64,000 nucleotides of DNA from Acidocella sp. KAb 2-4 (GCF_020567705.1 NZ_JAJDJU010000014.1:22619-86618); one strand, 5' to 3'. Counted from the first letter of the stretch, positions 19,970 to 29,635 are shown. Program-made: numbers and translations. The notes: generated from the letters alone by a model not told the origin.

Positions 19970-21135
19970 GCGGGCAAGCTCCCAACGGGCCGGAGATGGG
20001 GAGTCGAAGCGATCAGGCGGCAGCCTCGCCGGTGGAGGATGGGCGTTCGCCCGTTGCAGGCACGCCGCGCCGGGAGCTGACCACCGGCACCAAGCTTGGC
20101 ATTCTGGCGCTGGTGGCGGTTTTGGGGCTGGGCTTCATCTGGTTCAACGCGCTGTTCAGCCATAAGTGGGCGGACCAGCAAAAAATCATTCCAGCGGCAT
20201 ATACGAATGGCGGCGAAGTTTTTAACGGGCCGCCGGACTCGGCCATGAAGCCCGCCGCGCAAAAACTACCAGCGCCCGCCACTACACAAACTGGGTTGTT
20301 GGACGCACCCGCGCAAACCTCGCCCGCTGCGGCGCCGATCCTGGCCTTCTCCGGATCGTCGGTGCCGGTTCCCAAACAGCCGGCCGCCTCGAGCGTCAGT
20401 CAGCCGGGCGCCACGGCGGCGGTGACGCCGATGCAGGATAATTCCCCCTTGGCGGCGCGGCTTAAGCCCACGGTTCTCGATGGCGAGCAGGCCTCGGTTA
20501 TGCGGCATCCGGACATGGTGATCACCGAGGGCACGATGATCCCGTGCACCCTGCAAACGGCTATCGATAGCCAGTTGCCTGGGTTTGTGACCTGTGTGGT
20601 GCCGATCGATATTCGCGGTGCTACTGGCAATGTCGTGCTGCTCGACCGAGGCACAAAGATCGTCGGCCAGTTGGAGAGCGGGCTTCTGCACGGACAGAAC
20701 CGGGTGTTCGTCGATTGGACCCGGGCCGAGACGCCGGATCATGTCATCGTCACGCTGGATTCCCCCGGCTCCGATGAATTGGGCCGGGCGGGGTTGCCGG
20801 GCGAGGTGGATAATCATTTCTGGGACCGGTTTGGCGGGGCGCTGATGCTGACGATGGTGCAAGGCGGGTTGCAGGCCGGAACCCTGGCGGCGGCAGGGAA
20901 TGGCAACAGCAATTCGACCTCGCAGCAGGCAGCACTTGGCTTTGTGTATGCCGCGCAGAGCAATGGCCAGTCGGTTGCCAACACGGCCTTGGCGAATTCC
21001 ATCAACATTCCGCCGACACTGACCAAGAACCAGGGCGATACCGTCTCGCTGATCGTGGCGCATGATCTGGATTTTTCCAGCGTGTACCGGTTGAGGCTGG
21101 ATAATACCGGCGCGGAGACGGGCAATGGCGGGTGA
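19966..21135 (+). CDS. virB10: VirB10-like energy-sensing core protein
   Basis: 389 residues: cytoplasmic tail, one membrane helix (LGILALVAVLGLGFIWFNALF), a Pro/Ala-rich periplasmic linker, and a C-terminal beta-barrel domain with ITEGTMIPCTLQTAIDSQLPGFVTC and VLLDRGTKIVGQ. It spans both membranes and links ATPases to the outer pore. Overlaps virB9 by ATGA and virB11 by 11 bases. Confidence 0.95.
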   Translation: MSGQAPNGPEMGSRSDQAAASPVEDGRSPVAGTPRRELTTGTKLGILALVAVLGLGFIWFNALFSHKWADQQKIIPAAYTNGGEVFNGPPDSAMKPAAQKLPAPATTQTGLLDAPAQTSPAAAPILAFSGSSVPVPKQPAASSVSQPGATAAVTPMQDNSPLAARLKPTVLDGEQASVMRHPDMVITEGTMIPCTLQTAIDSQLPGFVTCVVPIDIRGATGNVVLLDRGTKIVGQLESGLLHGQNRVFVDWTRAETPDHVIVTLDSPGSDELGRAGLPGEVDNHFWDRFGGALMLTMVQGGLQAGTLAAAGNGNSNSTSQQAALGFVYAAQSNGQSVANTALANSINIPPTLTKNQGDTVSLIVAHDLDFSSVYRLRLDNTGAETGNGG

Positions 21136-22165
21136 GGCAGCGCGCTTGCTGACATATTTGATGCAGCCGCTGGCGTCCTGGCTGGATGATCCCGCCACGG
21201 AAGAGATTTGTATCAACCGGCCGGGGGAGTTGTTTGTCCGCCAGCGCGGCCAGTTCCGGGCGGAAGCCATAGCGCTCGATTATGCGGACCTCGAGGATAT
21301 CGCCACGCTGGCCGGCGCGCTGCGTAAGCAGGATGTCGGACCGCGCAGCCCGCTTTGCGCCACCGAATTGCCCGGCGGGGAGCGGCTGCAAATCTGCATG
21401 CCGCCCGCCGTTCCGGCTGGTACGCTCAGCATCACCATCCGCAAGCCGGGAGGCTCGGTGGCACCGCTCGACTCGCTGGTGAGCCGTTACCAGGTGGCGG
21501 GCTGGAATAACTGGGCCAGCCGCAAAGAGGCGGCGCAGCGGGACTTTGCCGCCTTGCTTGCCCTGTATGATGCTGGTGACATCAAAACCTTCTTGGAGCG
21601 CGCGGTGCAGGCGCGGCTCACCATCCTGCTGTGCGGTGCTACCGGCTCGGGCAAAACGACGATGAGTAAAACCCTCATCAGCGCCATCCCGTCGCAGGAG
21701 CGGCTGATCACCATTGAGGACACGCTGGAGCTGGTCATCCTCCAGCCTAATCATGTCCGGTTGCTCTATGCCAAGGATAATATCGGCTTGGCGCGGGTGA
21801 CGTCGGAAATGCTGCTGCAAGCCAGCCTGCGCATGAAGCCGGATCGGATCTTGTTGCAGGAGCTACGCGACGATGCCGCCTGGACCTACATCAATGAAAT
21901 CGTTTCTGGTCATCCCGGCTCGATTACCACCATCCATGGGCGTAATCCCGAGCAGGCGTTCAGGCGGTTGTTTGCCCTGGTGAAGGGTAGCCCGCAGGGC
22001 GGGAGGTGGGATGACAAGACGCTGATGGAGTTTTTATCCGCAGCCGTCGATCTGATCATTCCATTCCACAATGAGGGCGCGGTGTACGAGATCGGGGAAG
22101 TGTGGTTTGCGGCTGACGCTGCGCGCCGTGGTGAGAGTGCTGCGCATTTGTTGCGGGCGGCATAA
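21125..22165 (+). CDS. virB11: VirB11 hexameric ATPase
   Basis: 346 residues with Walker A GATGSGKTT near residue 171, LITIEDTLEL (Asp box), RPDR-like MKPDRILLQELRDDAAW (Walker B) and GHPGSITTIHGRNPEQAFRRL (His box). It switches the secretion system between pilus assembly and DNA export. Confidence 0.96.
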   Translation: MAGEAARLLTYLMQPLASWLDDPATEEICINRPGELFVRQRGQFRAEAIALDYADLEDIATLAGALRKQDVGPRSPLCATELPGGERLQICMPPAVPAGTLSITIRKPGGSVAPLDSLVSRYQVAGWNNWASRKEAAQRDFAALLALYDAGDIKTFLERAVQARLTILLCGATGSGKTTMSKTLISAIPSQERLITIEDTLELVILQPNHVRLLYAKDNIGLARVTSEMLLQASLRMKPDRILLQELRDDAAWTYINEIVSGHPGSITTIHGRNPEQAFRRLFALVKGSPQGGRWDDKTLMEFLSAAVDLIIPFHNEGAVYEIGEVWFAADAARRGESAAHLLRAA

Positions 22166-22168
22166 ATC

Positions 22169-24052
22169 ATGAGCGTCTCCATCTCAGAACAAACCGGCCA
22201 ATTCATCGTCAAAGGAGGTTTTGGCATTATCCTAACATTGATCGCTTGGACCGTGGTGGCATCATTTGTATTTCTGTTCGGCACAGGAATGCTGCATGAG
22301 TTTCCGCATCCATTCTGGCAATGGTGGCTGTATGCGTTGAATTTTGACGGTAACCCGCGCGTGTCGCTCTGGCTCAAAATCAGTGCCGGGGTGGGTGCCA
22401 TGCCACCGGTGCTGATGATCACAGCACTCATCTATCGCGGCCAGCAAGTGGTGGGCCCAAAACTCCGGCGGCCACTCTTTGGCGGTATCGTCAAATCGCC
22501 GCTGGCGGTGACCGATAATCATGGACGCGCCGCATGGATGGCGATGGCGGCGGCGCGCGAACGCTTTCCTGGCCCAAATCCTGCCTTTGGCGGCATTGTC
22601 GTCGGTGAGGCTTATCGCGTTGACCAGGAGAAGGTGGCGGTTCGGCGCTTCGATCCGGACGATGCCAAAAGCTGGGGGCAGGGCGGTCAGGCGCCTTTGC
22701 TGATCGATCCGTGCCGTGAGGGGCCGACCCATTCGCTGATGATCATCGGCAGCGGTGGCTACAAGACCACCACGGCCGTCTCCACCTTGCTGCATTGGAC
22801 CGGCTCAGCGGTCATTCTTGATCCCGCCGGAGAGATCGCGCCGATGTTGCGGGACGCGCGTAAGGCGATGGGGCACATGGTGCATGAGCTCGACCCGCGC
22901 GCAGGGACTGGCTTCAACGTGCTGGACTGGATCGACACCACCTCGCCGCTGGCGGCCACCAACATCGATTCCGTTGTTGCCTGGGTGTGCGGGGATACCA
23001 AGCCAGCGGCCAGAAAAGATGATTTTTTCGACAGCATGGCGCGCAATATGGTGCGCTGTTTTTTGGCCCATATTCTGTTCGACGAGACAGCGCCGGCAAA
23101 GCTCAAGACCTTGCGCGCGGTACGCCGGGCGATCGCTATGCCGGTCAATGAGGTCAGGGCCGTGCTGCGGGGGATTTTTGAGGCGAGCCCCAGCGCATAT
23201 GCGCGCCAGTTAGCCGGGCCGGTATGCGGGCTGGTGGATGAGACCTTCAGCGGGGTGATCGGCAGCGCCGCCGAGCTGACCACCTGGCTCGCCAACCCGG
23301 CCTTTGCCAATCTGGTCTCCGGCAACAGTTTTAGGACCTCCGCCCTGCTGGACGGCAAGGTGACGATCTTCCTGAAAATGCCGTTGAAGGCGTTGGAGAC
23401 CGAACCCGGGATATCGCGCACCATCATCGGCGCGCTGTTGAATGCCGTGTACGAGGCGGATGGCGCGATGCAGGGCCGGGTGTTGTTCCTGCTCGATGAA
23501 GCGGCGCGGCTTGGCTATATGAAAATCCTGGAAACCGCGCGGGATGCCGGGCGCAAATACGGCATCACCATGCAATTGCTTTATCAGTCGAGCGGGCAGA
23601 TCGTCGAGCAATGGGGCGAACAGGGCAAACGCTCTTGGTATGACGGCGTCTCCTATCGCTGCTACGCGGCGGTGCAGGATCTCGATACCGCCACTGAGCT
23701 CGAAAACTCCTTTGGCACCTATGGGGTGATGGCGAGTTCCGAGGGGATGAATACCGGCAAATCCGGCAAAGCCATGCAAGCATCCTCGCTCTCGCGCGGT
23801 TCAAATATTTCTTACCATGAAATCGGTCGGCCGCTGATCCGTAAGGCGGAGTTGCTGCATGATGTGCGTGATGATGAGATGTTCGTCCTGGCGCGCGGCA
23901 TGGCCCCGTTGCGCTGCGGGCGTGCGATTTATTTCCGCAGACCCGAGATGCGGGCGCTTGTCGCGGAAAACCGCTTCCACAAGCCGGGATATCAGGTAGG
24001 TCCCAACCAGCAATCAAACCAGGAAGGAGTAGGAACCGATGTCAGAAATTGA
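22169..24052 (+). CDS. virD4: VirD4/TraG-type coupling protein
   Basis: 627 residues. N-terminal membrane helices (LIAWTVVASFVFLFGTG, ISAGVGAMPPVLMITAL) precede an atypical Walker A, GSGGYKTTT near residue 194, as in many TraG/VirD4 proteins of this group. FLLDEAARLGYM is the Walker B segment and LLYQSSGQI the later Gln motif. It recruits the relaxase-DNA complex to the channel. It overlaps the next small gene. Confidence 0.95.
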   Translation: MSVSISEQTGQFIVKGGFGIILTLIAWTVVASFVFLFGTGMLHEFPHPFWQWWLYALNFDGNPRVSLWLKISAGVGAMPPVLMITALIYRGQQVVGPKLRRPLFGGIVKSPLAVTDNHGRAAWMAMAAARERFPGPNPAFGGIVVGEAYRVDQEKVAVRRFDPDDAKSWGQGGQAPLLIDPCREGPTHSLMIIGSGGYKTTTAVSTLLHWTGSAVILDPAGEIAPMLRDARKAMGHMVHELDPRAGTGFNVLDWIDTTSPLAATNIDSVVAWVCGDTKPAARKDDFFDSMARNMVRCFLAHILFDETAPAKLKTLRAVRRAIAMPVNEVRAVLRGIFEASPSAYARQLAGPVCGLVDETFSGVIGSAAELTTWLANPAFANLVSGNSFRTSALLDGKVTIFLKMPLKALETEPGISRTIIGALLNAVYEADGAMQGRVLFLLDEAARLGYMKILETARDAGRKYGITMQLLYQSSGQIVEQWGEQGKRSWYDGVSYRCYAAVQDLDTATELENSFGTYGVMASSEGMNTGKSGKAMQASSLSRGSNISYHEIGRPLIRKAELLHDVRDDEMFVLARGMAPLRCGRAIYFRRPEMRALVAENRFHKPGYQVGPNQQSNQEGVGTDVRN

Positions 24053-24263
24053 CGCCGATCTCGACCGTGCCGCCGCCGCGTACTGGCTTTCGGTGGCGAG
24101 TAAATCCACACCGGAGAAGAATGCCGCCCTGGCCCGGGCAGTGAGCCTTCTGCGCGATGCACGGGCGGAGGCGCGTATCCCTGACAGCGCGCGCCAGCCA
24201 ACGCTCAATGATCTGGAAGCACCGCCCCTGGACGTGCCGCATCGGCGGCGGCTGACGCCATGA
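24039..24263 (+). CDS. Small hypothetical protein of the transfer operon
   Basis: 74 residues, overlapping virD4 by 14 bases, with GGAGTAGG upstream of the ATG. It is helical and Ala/Arg-rich (DLDRAAAAYWLSVASKSTPEKNAALARAVSLLRDARAEARI) with no family I recognise. The position between the coupling protein and relaxase genes suggests a relaxosome accessory role. Confidence 0.6.
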   Translation: MSEIDADLDRAAAAYWLSVASKSTPEKNAALARAVSLLRDARAEARIPDSARQPTLNDLEAPPLDVPHRRRLTP

Positions 24264-24315
24264 AAACTCGTTCTGATTCCACGCTGAGCTGCCGTAGCGC
24301 CGTCTCGCTTGTCTG

Positions 24316-24723
24316 ATGGAAAGTCCGAACGACAAGGCGAATCGTAGAGGCTCGCCCGCATCTTCGCATTTGTCCCTGGAGGTAATTGCCACTCGGCTGG
24401 CCGCACTTGATGCCGGGCAGGCGGCGATGAATGGCGCGCTGGGGTTGATGCTCGATACGTTGCATGTTCAGACCACGATGCTGCGCAAGCTCAATGAGTT
24501 TGCCACTGCGGATTCAGCGCCTTCGCCGTTGCTCAAAACCCTGCAGGGCCTGACCGCCGCGATCATGGAGCTCGATGCATCGGTCGGCGATGTGGAACGG
24601 AAATTCGATGGTCTGGCTCAGGTTCTGAGCGTGGCCTTTGGCGTGCCGCCCGGCGAAGCACCGCCGGATCATAACGGGCCGGAATGGCCACAGAGTCCGG
24701 CCATGGATGGTGAGGGCGGCTGA
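24316..24723 (+). CDS. Hypothetical coiled-coil protein of the transfer operon
   Basis: 135 residues, predicted mostly helical with heptad-like stretches (ATRLAALDAGQAAMNGALGLMLDTLHVQTTMLRKLNEFA and AAIMELDASVGDVERKFDGLAQVLSVAFG). Its stop TGA directly precedes the relaxase ATG, so translation is coupled. No known family; a relaxosome accessory protein is a guess from position. Confidence 0.6.
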   Translation: MESPNDKANRRGSPASSHLSLEVIATRLAALDAGQAAMNGALGLMLDTLHVQTTMLRKLNEFATADSAPSPLLKTLQGLTAAIMELDASVGDVERKFDGLAQVLSVAFGVPPGEAPPDHNGPEWPQSPAMDGEGG

Positions 24724-27700
24724 ATGCTGACCTATCGCACCGGGGCGGCGGGAGCGCCAGCTGCGGCGAGGTTCATGAGCGAACATTTATTGCAGCAGAC
24801 CTTGTCGCCCGAGATGGCGGCGATGGCGGAATATTACGAGCAGGGCGTAACGCCGCCAACGCTCGCCGATGCGGCCGCGTCGCGCTACGGCCGGTTCACG
24901 GCCGGTGGCACTCCTTTGGCGGCGGAAACGCTGGATGGGCTGGTGCGGGTGGAAGCAGAGCGTCTCGCCGAGAGCGGTGTCGCGCTTGCCGCTGGCGCGG
25001 GTGACGGGCGGGATGAACTGATCTTGCGTGCCTTGGCAGCCTTCGCGGCGGCTGGGCTGGTGGGCCGTGAAGAGGCGCTGGCTAGCTTAGCTCGGCAGTC
25101 TGGGGCGGGACCAGCCAGCGAAGGGAGCGGGGCGGGGGCAGGCGACAACGAGAGGCGCTTCGATGCTGCGATGGCTGAGGCCGTTGTTGCGCCAGATCGT
25201 AGCAGCGCGACGGCAGCGCCCCGGCGGGACATGAACCCGATGCTGGCGCGGCGACTGGGGATTGAGCCGCAGCGCGGGTTGAAGCCGGATGAGGTGGCGT
25301 GCCTGCTGAACGGGCAGCGTGCGGATGGCAGCGCCATCGAGGGCCGGGTGCAGCGTGCCTCGAGCCTGCCGCTGTCACAGATTTTTGGCTTGGATGCAGC
25401 ACGGGTGCCAACGCCCGAACAACTGGCGCGGATGCTGGCCGGGCGGAAGGTCAATGGCGAGGCGTTGCCCGCCGAGGAAGCTGAGCGGGCGGTGCGACGT
25501 TTGCTCTCGGGCCTGTGCGTCAAAGACAAAACGCTGACTACCGAACAACGCGTGCATATTCACGCCGGGCGTGATGCCGAGGGGCGGGAGGTGGAGGCCC
25601 GCCAATACCGGACTATTCTTGAAGCCGCCAAGATGCGAATCGGCTATATCGATCTGACCTTCTCCGCGCCCAAATCGCTTTCCATCGCCTGGGCGTTTGC
25701 TCCCACCAAAGCCGAGCGAGCGATGCTGCACCAGGCACATCGGGATGCCATCGATAATGTCATGGCCGCTATTGAGCAGGAGATCGGCCGGGCCTCAATC
25801 GGGGACGCGGCTAAGCGGGGCTATGAGGCTGGATCCATCGGTTGGGTATCCTTCGACCATTACGCAGCCCGGCCGACGGTTGAGATCGTGCGGGAGGATG
25901 AGCAGGGCCAGCCGGTCACGGAGTTGCATACGCTCACCGGCACGCAGGGCCGCGCACCGGGCGACATGCAGATGCACACCCATGTTGCCGTGTTCAACCT
26001 TGTCGAGACGCCGAGCGGGCGGGTTGGCAGCATCAACCTCGCTCTGCTTGAGGGGCGGATTCATGAATGGGGCGCGCTGTATCAGGCCTATCTCGCCAAT
26101 CATCTGCGCGCCCATGGCGTGGAGGTGGAACTCGATGCCCGAACCGAGATGGCCAAACTCTCCGCCGTGCCCGACAGCATTGTCGCGCAATTCAGCAAGC
26201 GGACCATGGGCGGCACCGCAGCGGCGCGGGTCTATGCGCGCTCCCTTGGCCTTGATTGGGAAACATTGTCCCCGGCCCGCAAAATCGCCCTGCTGAAAGC
26301 CGGGGTGCAGAACCCGCGTGAGGCCAAGAGCGATGATGTCAGCGATCTCGCCGCCTGGCGAGCGACGGTAAAGCGGCTGGGTTATGAGCACCGAAGCGTG
26401 CTGCGTCCGGATGGTGTCATGCCTCGTCCCAGCCGGGAGCAGCGGCTTGAGGCCGCCTTCCAGGCCGCACTGCCGCTGCTGGGCAGGCAATTCGATCGAC
26501 GGGCGGTAATTGCTGGTGCGGATGCCCGGATCGCCGCCGCCAAGGGGCTGATCGCCGCGGGGATTGGGGAGGCCGTTGACGTGGACGCCATCACGCAGGC
26601 CTTTCGTGAACGCGGTGTTCAGCGCCGGGGTGAGGACGTCGCATTGATCTGGGGGCGTGTGCCGGGGCGCCAGGGCCGGGACCGGGTGGCGGTGACCACG
26701 ACGCTCGAGCTTCGTGAGGAACAGAGGCTCATCGAGACGGCACGGGTTGGGGCGCGGGACCACAGTGCCGCGCTCTCGCGCAAAGCCATCGCGGCAGCGG
26801 TGGCCTCATTCCCGGACATCGATTTTACCAGCGCGCATGGCCGCGCACAGCGGCGGATCATCGATCAGCTGGGCACTGGCGGACGGGTTGGGCTCGCCAT
26901 TGGCGTGGCGGGCTCCGGCAAGAGCACCTTGCTGAAGCCTTTGGTCCGGGCTTGGCAGGCGGAAGACAGGGTGGTCCATGGCATCGCCCTGGCGTGGAGG
27001 CAATCGGATGATCTGGCAGAAGTCGGGATCGCGGCCGCGAATACACGCGCCGTGAGGGCGTTCCTGCGGGATTTGGAGCGGGGAAAGCTCGTGCTCGGCC
27101 GCAAATCCGTCGTGGTTGTCGATGAAGTGGGGTTGCTCGGCACACGCCAGCTGAACGCCATCATGGCGGCGCAGGCAGAGAAGGGCTTCCAACTGGTCAT
27201 GATTGGCGACCCCAAGCAGATGCAGGCGGTGGAGGCCGGGCCGGTGATCGAGCTGCTGCGCCAGGCCCTGGGCGCCGACAAGGTGCCGGAATTGGGCTCT
27301 TCGGTCAGGCAAAAGGCGGCGGACGAGCGCGAGACCGTGCTGATGTTCCGCAATGGCCAGACAGAGGAGGCCGTGCGCCGCAAGGATGCCAACGGCACGT
27401 TGCAGGTTGTTCCGGGCGGGTATGAAGAGGCGGTGGCGCAAACGGCTTTCCTATGGCGGCAGCGGCTTGAGGCGAACCGGGATCGGCCAGACTTCAGCAT
27501 TTCGGTGAGTGCGCCGAGTAACGCGGAAGCGCATGATATCAGCCTGGCTATTCGCCAGCAGCGCCGGACCATGGGGGAAATTGGGCCGGATCAGGTCACC
27601 GTCAAAGCCACGGATGGAGCGGGAGAGCGAGAATATGAGTTGGAACTCGCCGTGGGGGACCGCGTGCGGTTGTTCCGGCGTACAAATGCCAAATTCACCG

Positions 27701-28515
27701 AGACCGGCACGGTCGGGAATATCGGTCGCAACGGGTCGGTGTTGGAAATTATAGCCGTCGATGGCGCCGGGCTGATCTTCAGGAATGGTGTGGGCAGGGA
27801 GGGGGAGGTCGTCTGGGAAACGTTGCGCGATGAGGCCAGCGGCAGGGTTCAATTGGCTTATGGTGATGCGCTGACAACAAATACCGCGCAGGGCACCACC
27901 GTGACGGAGCATATTCATGCGATGCCCGCCGGCACGAAACTGGTCTCGGCGTTTGGGGCCTATACATCGGGCAGCCGACATCGGGAGCAGAGTTTTATCG
28001 TGACATCGGAAGGGGCGGAGCGGGCCGAGGTGATTGCGCGGCGGCCGCTGGGTGATAAGCGCGAGATTGGGCGCGGTGATCTGTTGAACAACATCATCCG
28101 CAATTTTGCGCAAGCGCCCGAAAAGGAAGCGGCGCTGGCATTGATCGATCGTGCCGTTGGCCTGCGGCGTGGCGCGGTCCAGGCGATGCAGAGGGTTCAC
28201 CGGGCAGCGGAAGCGCGCGGGGATGTCAGGGATCAGCCGTCGATGCTGGCTGAGGGGTTGATGAGCCGCCGGGTTGCACAGGCGTTTGCCGAGATTCTAC
28301 CCGGTTTGGCGGCGCAAATGCGCCGTCATGGCGGGGCATTGGCACATGTTGCCCGTATCGGCGCGGATGTGGCGGAGCTTCTGGCCAGGTTGGCCCGTCG
28401 CCCGTTGGTCACTCACCAGGCTGAGGCGGAATTCTGGCATCGGGTTGGTCAACGAGGCCAAGATTTGCAGGATCACATGGAGCAGCGGACGCAAATGAGG
28501 CGGCATGGTCGATGA
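24724..28515 (+). CDS. MobF-type relaxase-helicase
   Basis: 1263 residues. Relaxase signs: paired Tyr AEYYEQG (Y37, Y38), IDLTFSAPKSLSIAWAF and the metal-binding GDMQMHTHVAVFN (H418, H420). A SF1 helicase follows with Walker A GVAGSGKST near 727, VVVDEVGLLGTRQ, MIGDPKQMQAVEAG and a C-terminal GDALTTNTAQGTTV motif. It nicks oriT and unwinds the transferred strand. The distance between the Tyr pair and the HxH motif is about 380 residues, much more than in TraI or TrwC, so an extra segment of roughly 250 residues seems inserted at about 60-300. Confidence 0.92.
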   Translation: MLTYRTGAAGAPAAARFMSEHLLQQTLSPEMAAMAEYYEQGVTPPTLADAAASRYGRFTAGGTPLAAETLDGLVRVEAERLAESGVALAAGAGDGRDELILRALAAFAAAGLVGREEALASLARQSGAGPASEGSGAGAGDNERRFDAAMAEAVVAPDRSSATAAPRRDMNPMLARRLGIEPQRGLKPDEVACLLNGQRADGSAIEGRVQRASSLPLSQIFGLDAARVPTPEQLARMLAGRKVNGEALPAEEAERAVRRLLSGLCVKDKTLTTEQRVHIHAGRDAEGREVEARQYRTILEAAKMRIGYIDLTFSAPKSLSIAWAFAPTKAERAMLHQAHRDAIDNVMAAIEQEIGRASIGDAAKRGYEAGSIGWVSFDHYAARPTVEIVREDEQGQPVTELHTLTGTQGRAPGDMQMHTHVAVFNLVETPSGRVGSINLALLEGRIHEWGALYQAYLANHLRAHGVEVELDARTEMAKLSAVPDSIVAQFSKRTMGGTAAARVYARSLGLDWETLSPARKIALLKAGVQNPREAKSDDVSDLAAWRATVKRLGYEHRSVLRPDGVMPRPSREQRLEAAFQAALPLLGRQFDRRAVIAGADARIAAAKGLIAAGIGEAVDVDAITQAFRERGVQRRGEDVALIWGRVPGRQGRDRVAVTTTLELREEQRLIETARVGARDHSAALSRKAIAAAVASFPDIDFTSAHGRAQRRIIDQLGTGGRVGLAIGVAGSGKSTLLKPLVRAWQAEDRVVHGIALAWRQSDDLAEVGIAAANTRAVRAFLRDLERGKLVLGRKSVVVVDEVGLLGTRQLNAIMAAQAEKGFQLVMIGDPKQMQAVEAGPVIELLRQALGADKVPELGSSVRQKAADERETVLMFRNGQTEEAVRRKDANGTLQVVPGGYEEAVAQTAFLWRQRLEANRDRPDFSISVSAPSNAEAHDISLAIRQQRRTMGEIGPDQVTVKATDGAGEREYELELAVGDRVRLFRRTNAKFTETGTVGNIGRNGSVLEIIAVDGAGLIFRNGVGREGEVVWETLRDEASGRVQLAYGDALTTNTAQGTTVTEHIHAMPAGTKLVSAFGAYTSGSRHREQSFIVTSEGAERAEVIARRPLGDKREIGRGDLLNNIIRNFAQAPEKEAALALIDRAVGLRRGAVQAMQRVHRAAEARGDVRDQPSMLAEGLMSRRVAQAFAEILPGLAAQMRRHGGALAHVARIGADVAELLARLARRPLVTHQAEAEFWHRVGQRGQDLQDHMEQRTQMRRHGR

Positions 28516-28560
28516 GGGAAGTAAGCGGATTGTATTGTATAATGCGCTACGGCGATCTAT

Positions 28561-28884
28561 ATGAATCCCATGACAAAAGCCACAGCCATGATCCCATCAG
28601 CCAAACGTAAGGACCATCCGCTCTCGATGCGGTTGCCGGAAGGTGACATCGCCATTATCGACCGCGCCGCCGATTTGCGCGGGCGCTCACGGACGGATTT
28701 TGTGCGTGAGGCTGCGGTGCGGGCTGCCGAGGAAGTGCTTATGGAAAGCACGCTGGTGCGTATGAGCACAGAGGGGTTTGAGGCCTTTATTCAAGCTGTG
28801 TCCGCGCCTGCCGCTCCCGTGCCGGAAATGGCGGCATCGCTTCGCCGCAGGGCGCCGTGGGAGAAGGAAACGGCAAAACGCTGA
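28561..28884 (+). CDS. DUF1778 (TacA-like) antitoxin
   Basis: 107 residues with the DUF1778 ribbon-helix-helix region KDHPLSMRLPEGDIAIIDRAADLRGRSRTDFVREAAVRAAEEVL. ATG codons at 28561, 28570 and 28588 are possible starts. It pairs with the GNAT toxin that starts on its stop codon (TGATG). A TATAAT at 28538-28543 may be the promoter. Confidence 0.9.
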   Translation: MNPMTKATAMIPSAKRKDHPLSMRLPEGDIAIIDRAADLRGRSRTDFVREAAVRAAEEVLMESTLVRMSTEGFEAFIQAVSAPAAPVPEMAASLRRRAPWEKETAKR

Positions 28885-29417
28885 TGGCGGAGCCGCGGCT
28901 CTCCGCGCCGGAATTGCTGAATGCCGGTCACGATGTATCCCAGTTCTCCTGCGGCAAGCCCTCGCTCGACCATTGGCTGAAGACCCGGGCGCTGGCCAAC
29001 CAGCAAAAGGGGTTCACGGTAGTCATGGTCGTCCATGTGGGGGGCAGGGTGGTAGGCTATTACGGCCTGGCGCCGACCGCCATTGTGCCAGCCAGCCTGC
29101 CACGCGCGATCCGCACCGGCCAGCCACCGAACCCGGTGCCATGTATTCTGCTCGGGCAGCTTGCGACGGACCACGCTTGGGGTGGGCAAGGGATTGGCCT
29201 GGGATTGTTCAATCACGCCCTTGCCCGCAGCGTGAATGGCGCCGTGCTGATCGGCGGGCGGGCGCTTATCGTCAATGCCATTGATGACGAGGCGGCGGGG
29301 TTTTGGCGCCGCCGTGGCTTTTTACCGTCGACGGATGACGCGCTGGTGCTGTTCAGGTCGATTGCCGATATCGCCGCTTCCTTAGCATTCGCGGCTCAGA
29401 ACCCCTTAGTGTATTAG
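28884..29417 (+). CDS. GNAT acetyltransferase toxin, TacT-like
   Basis: 177 residues from the ATG that overlaps the antitoxin stop by one base. Motifs: FSCGKPSLDHWLKTRAL (typical TacT/AtaT N-terminus), VVGYYGLAPTAI, LGQLATDHAWGGQGIGLGLFNHAL (acetyl-CoA loop Q-x-x-G-x-G/A) and AAGFWRRRGF. Such toxins acetylate charged tRNAs and stop translation. It lies just after the relaxase, probably as a stabilising module. Confidence 0.92.
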   Translation: MAEPRLSAPELLNAGHDVSQFSCGKPSLDHWLKTRALANQQKGFTVVMVVHVGGRVVGYYGLAPTAIVPASLPRAIRTGQPPNPVPCILLGQLATDHAWGGQGIGLGLFNHALARSVNGAVLIGGRALIVNAIDDEAAGFWRRRGFLPSTDDALVLFRSIADIAASLAFAAQNPLVY

Positions 29418-29635
29418 CGAGATTGATTGATTGAAACAAATAAAATCAATGTTTTGTGAGGAGTTTTGGCCCGGTGCGGGCGTAAATTTTTGGCCGAACT
29501 CGGTCGTCTCTTGGTTTTGAATTTCCGCGACGGCTGGAGAGTAGAACTTCTGCTGTCACGTGGGTAACTAATCCGTGAGGCGACGGATGCGCCGCTACTT
29601 GAGGCTAACCGGTTCATGGCTTATCATAATCAACG
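29418..29635. other. Junction between transfer block and copper island
   Basis: 218 bp with no gene that I can support. Composition turns more AT-rich. Repeated GATT (GATTGATTGATTG) begins right after the toxin gene, at about 29422-29434. Confidence 0.4.

Noticed and set aside
20266..21270. 334-codon minus-strand open frame
   Set aside because: Antisense shadow of virB10; no motif.
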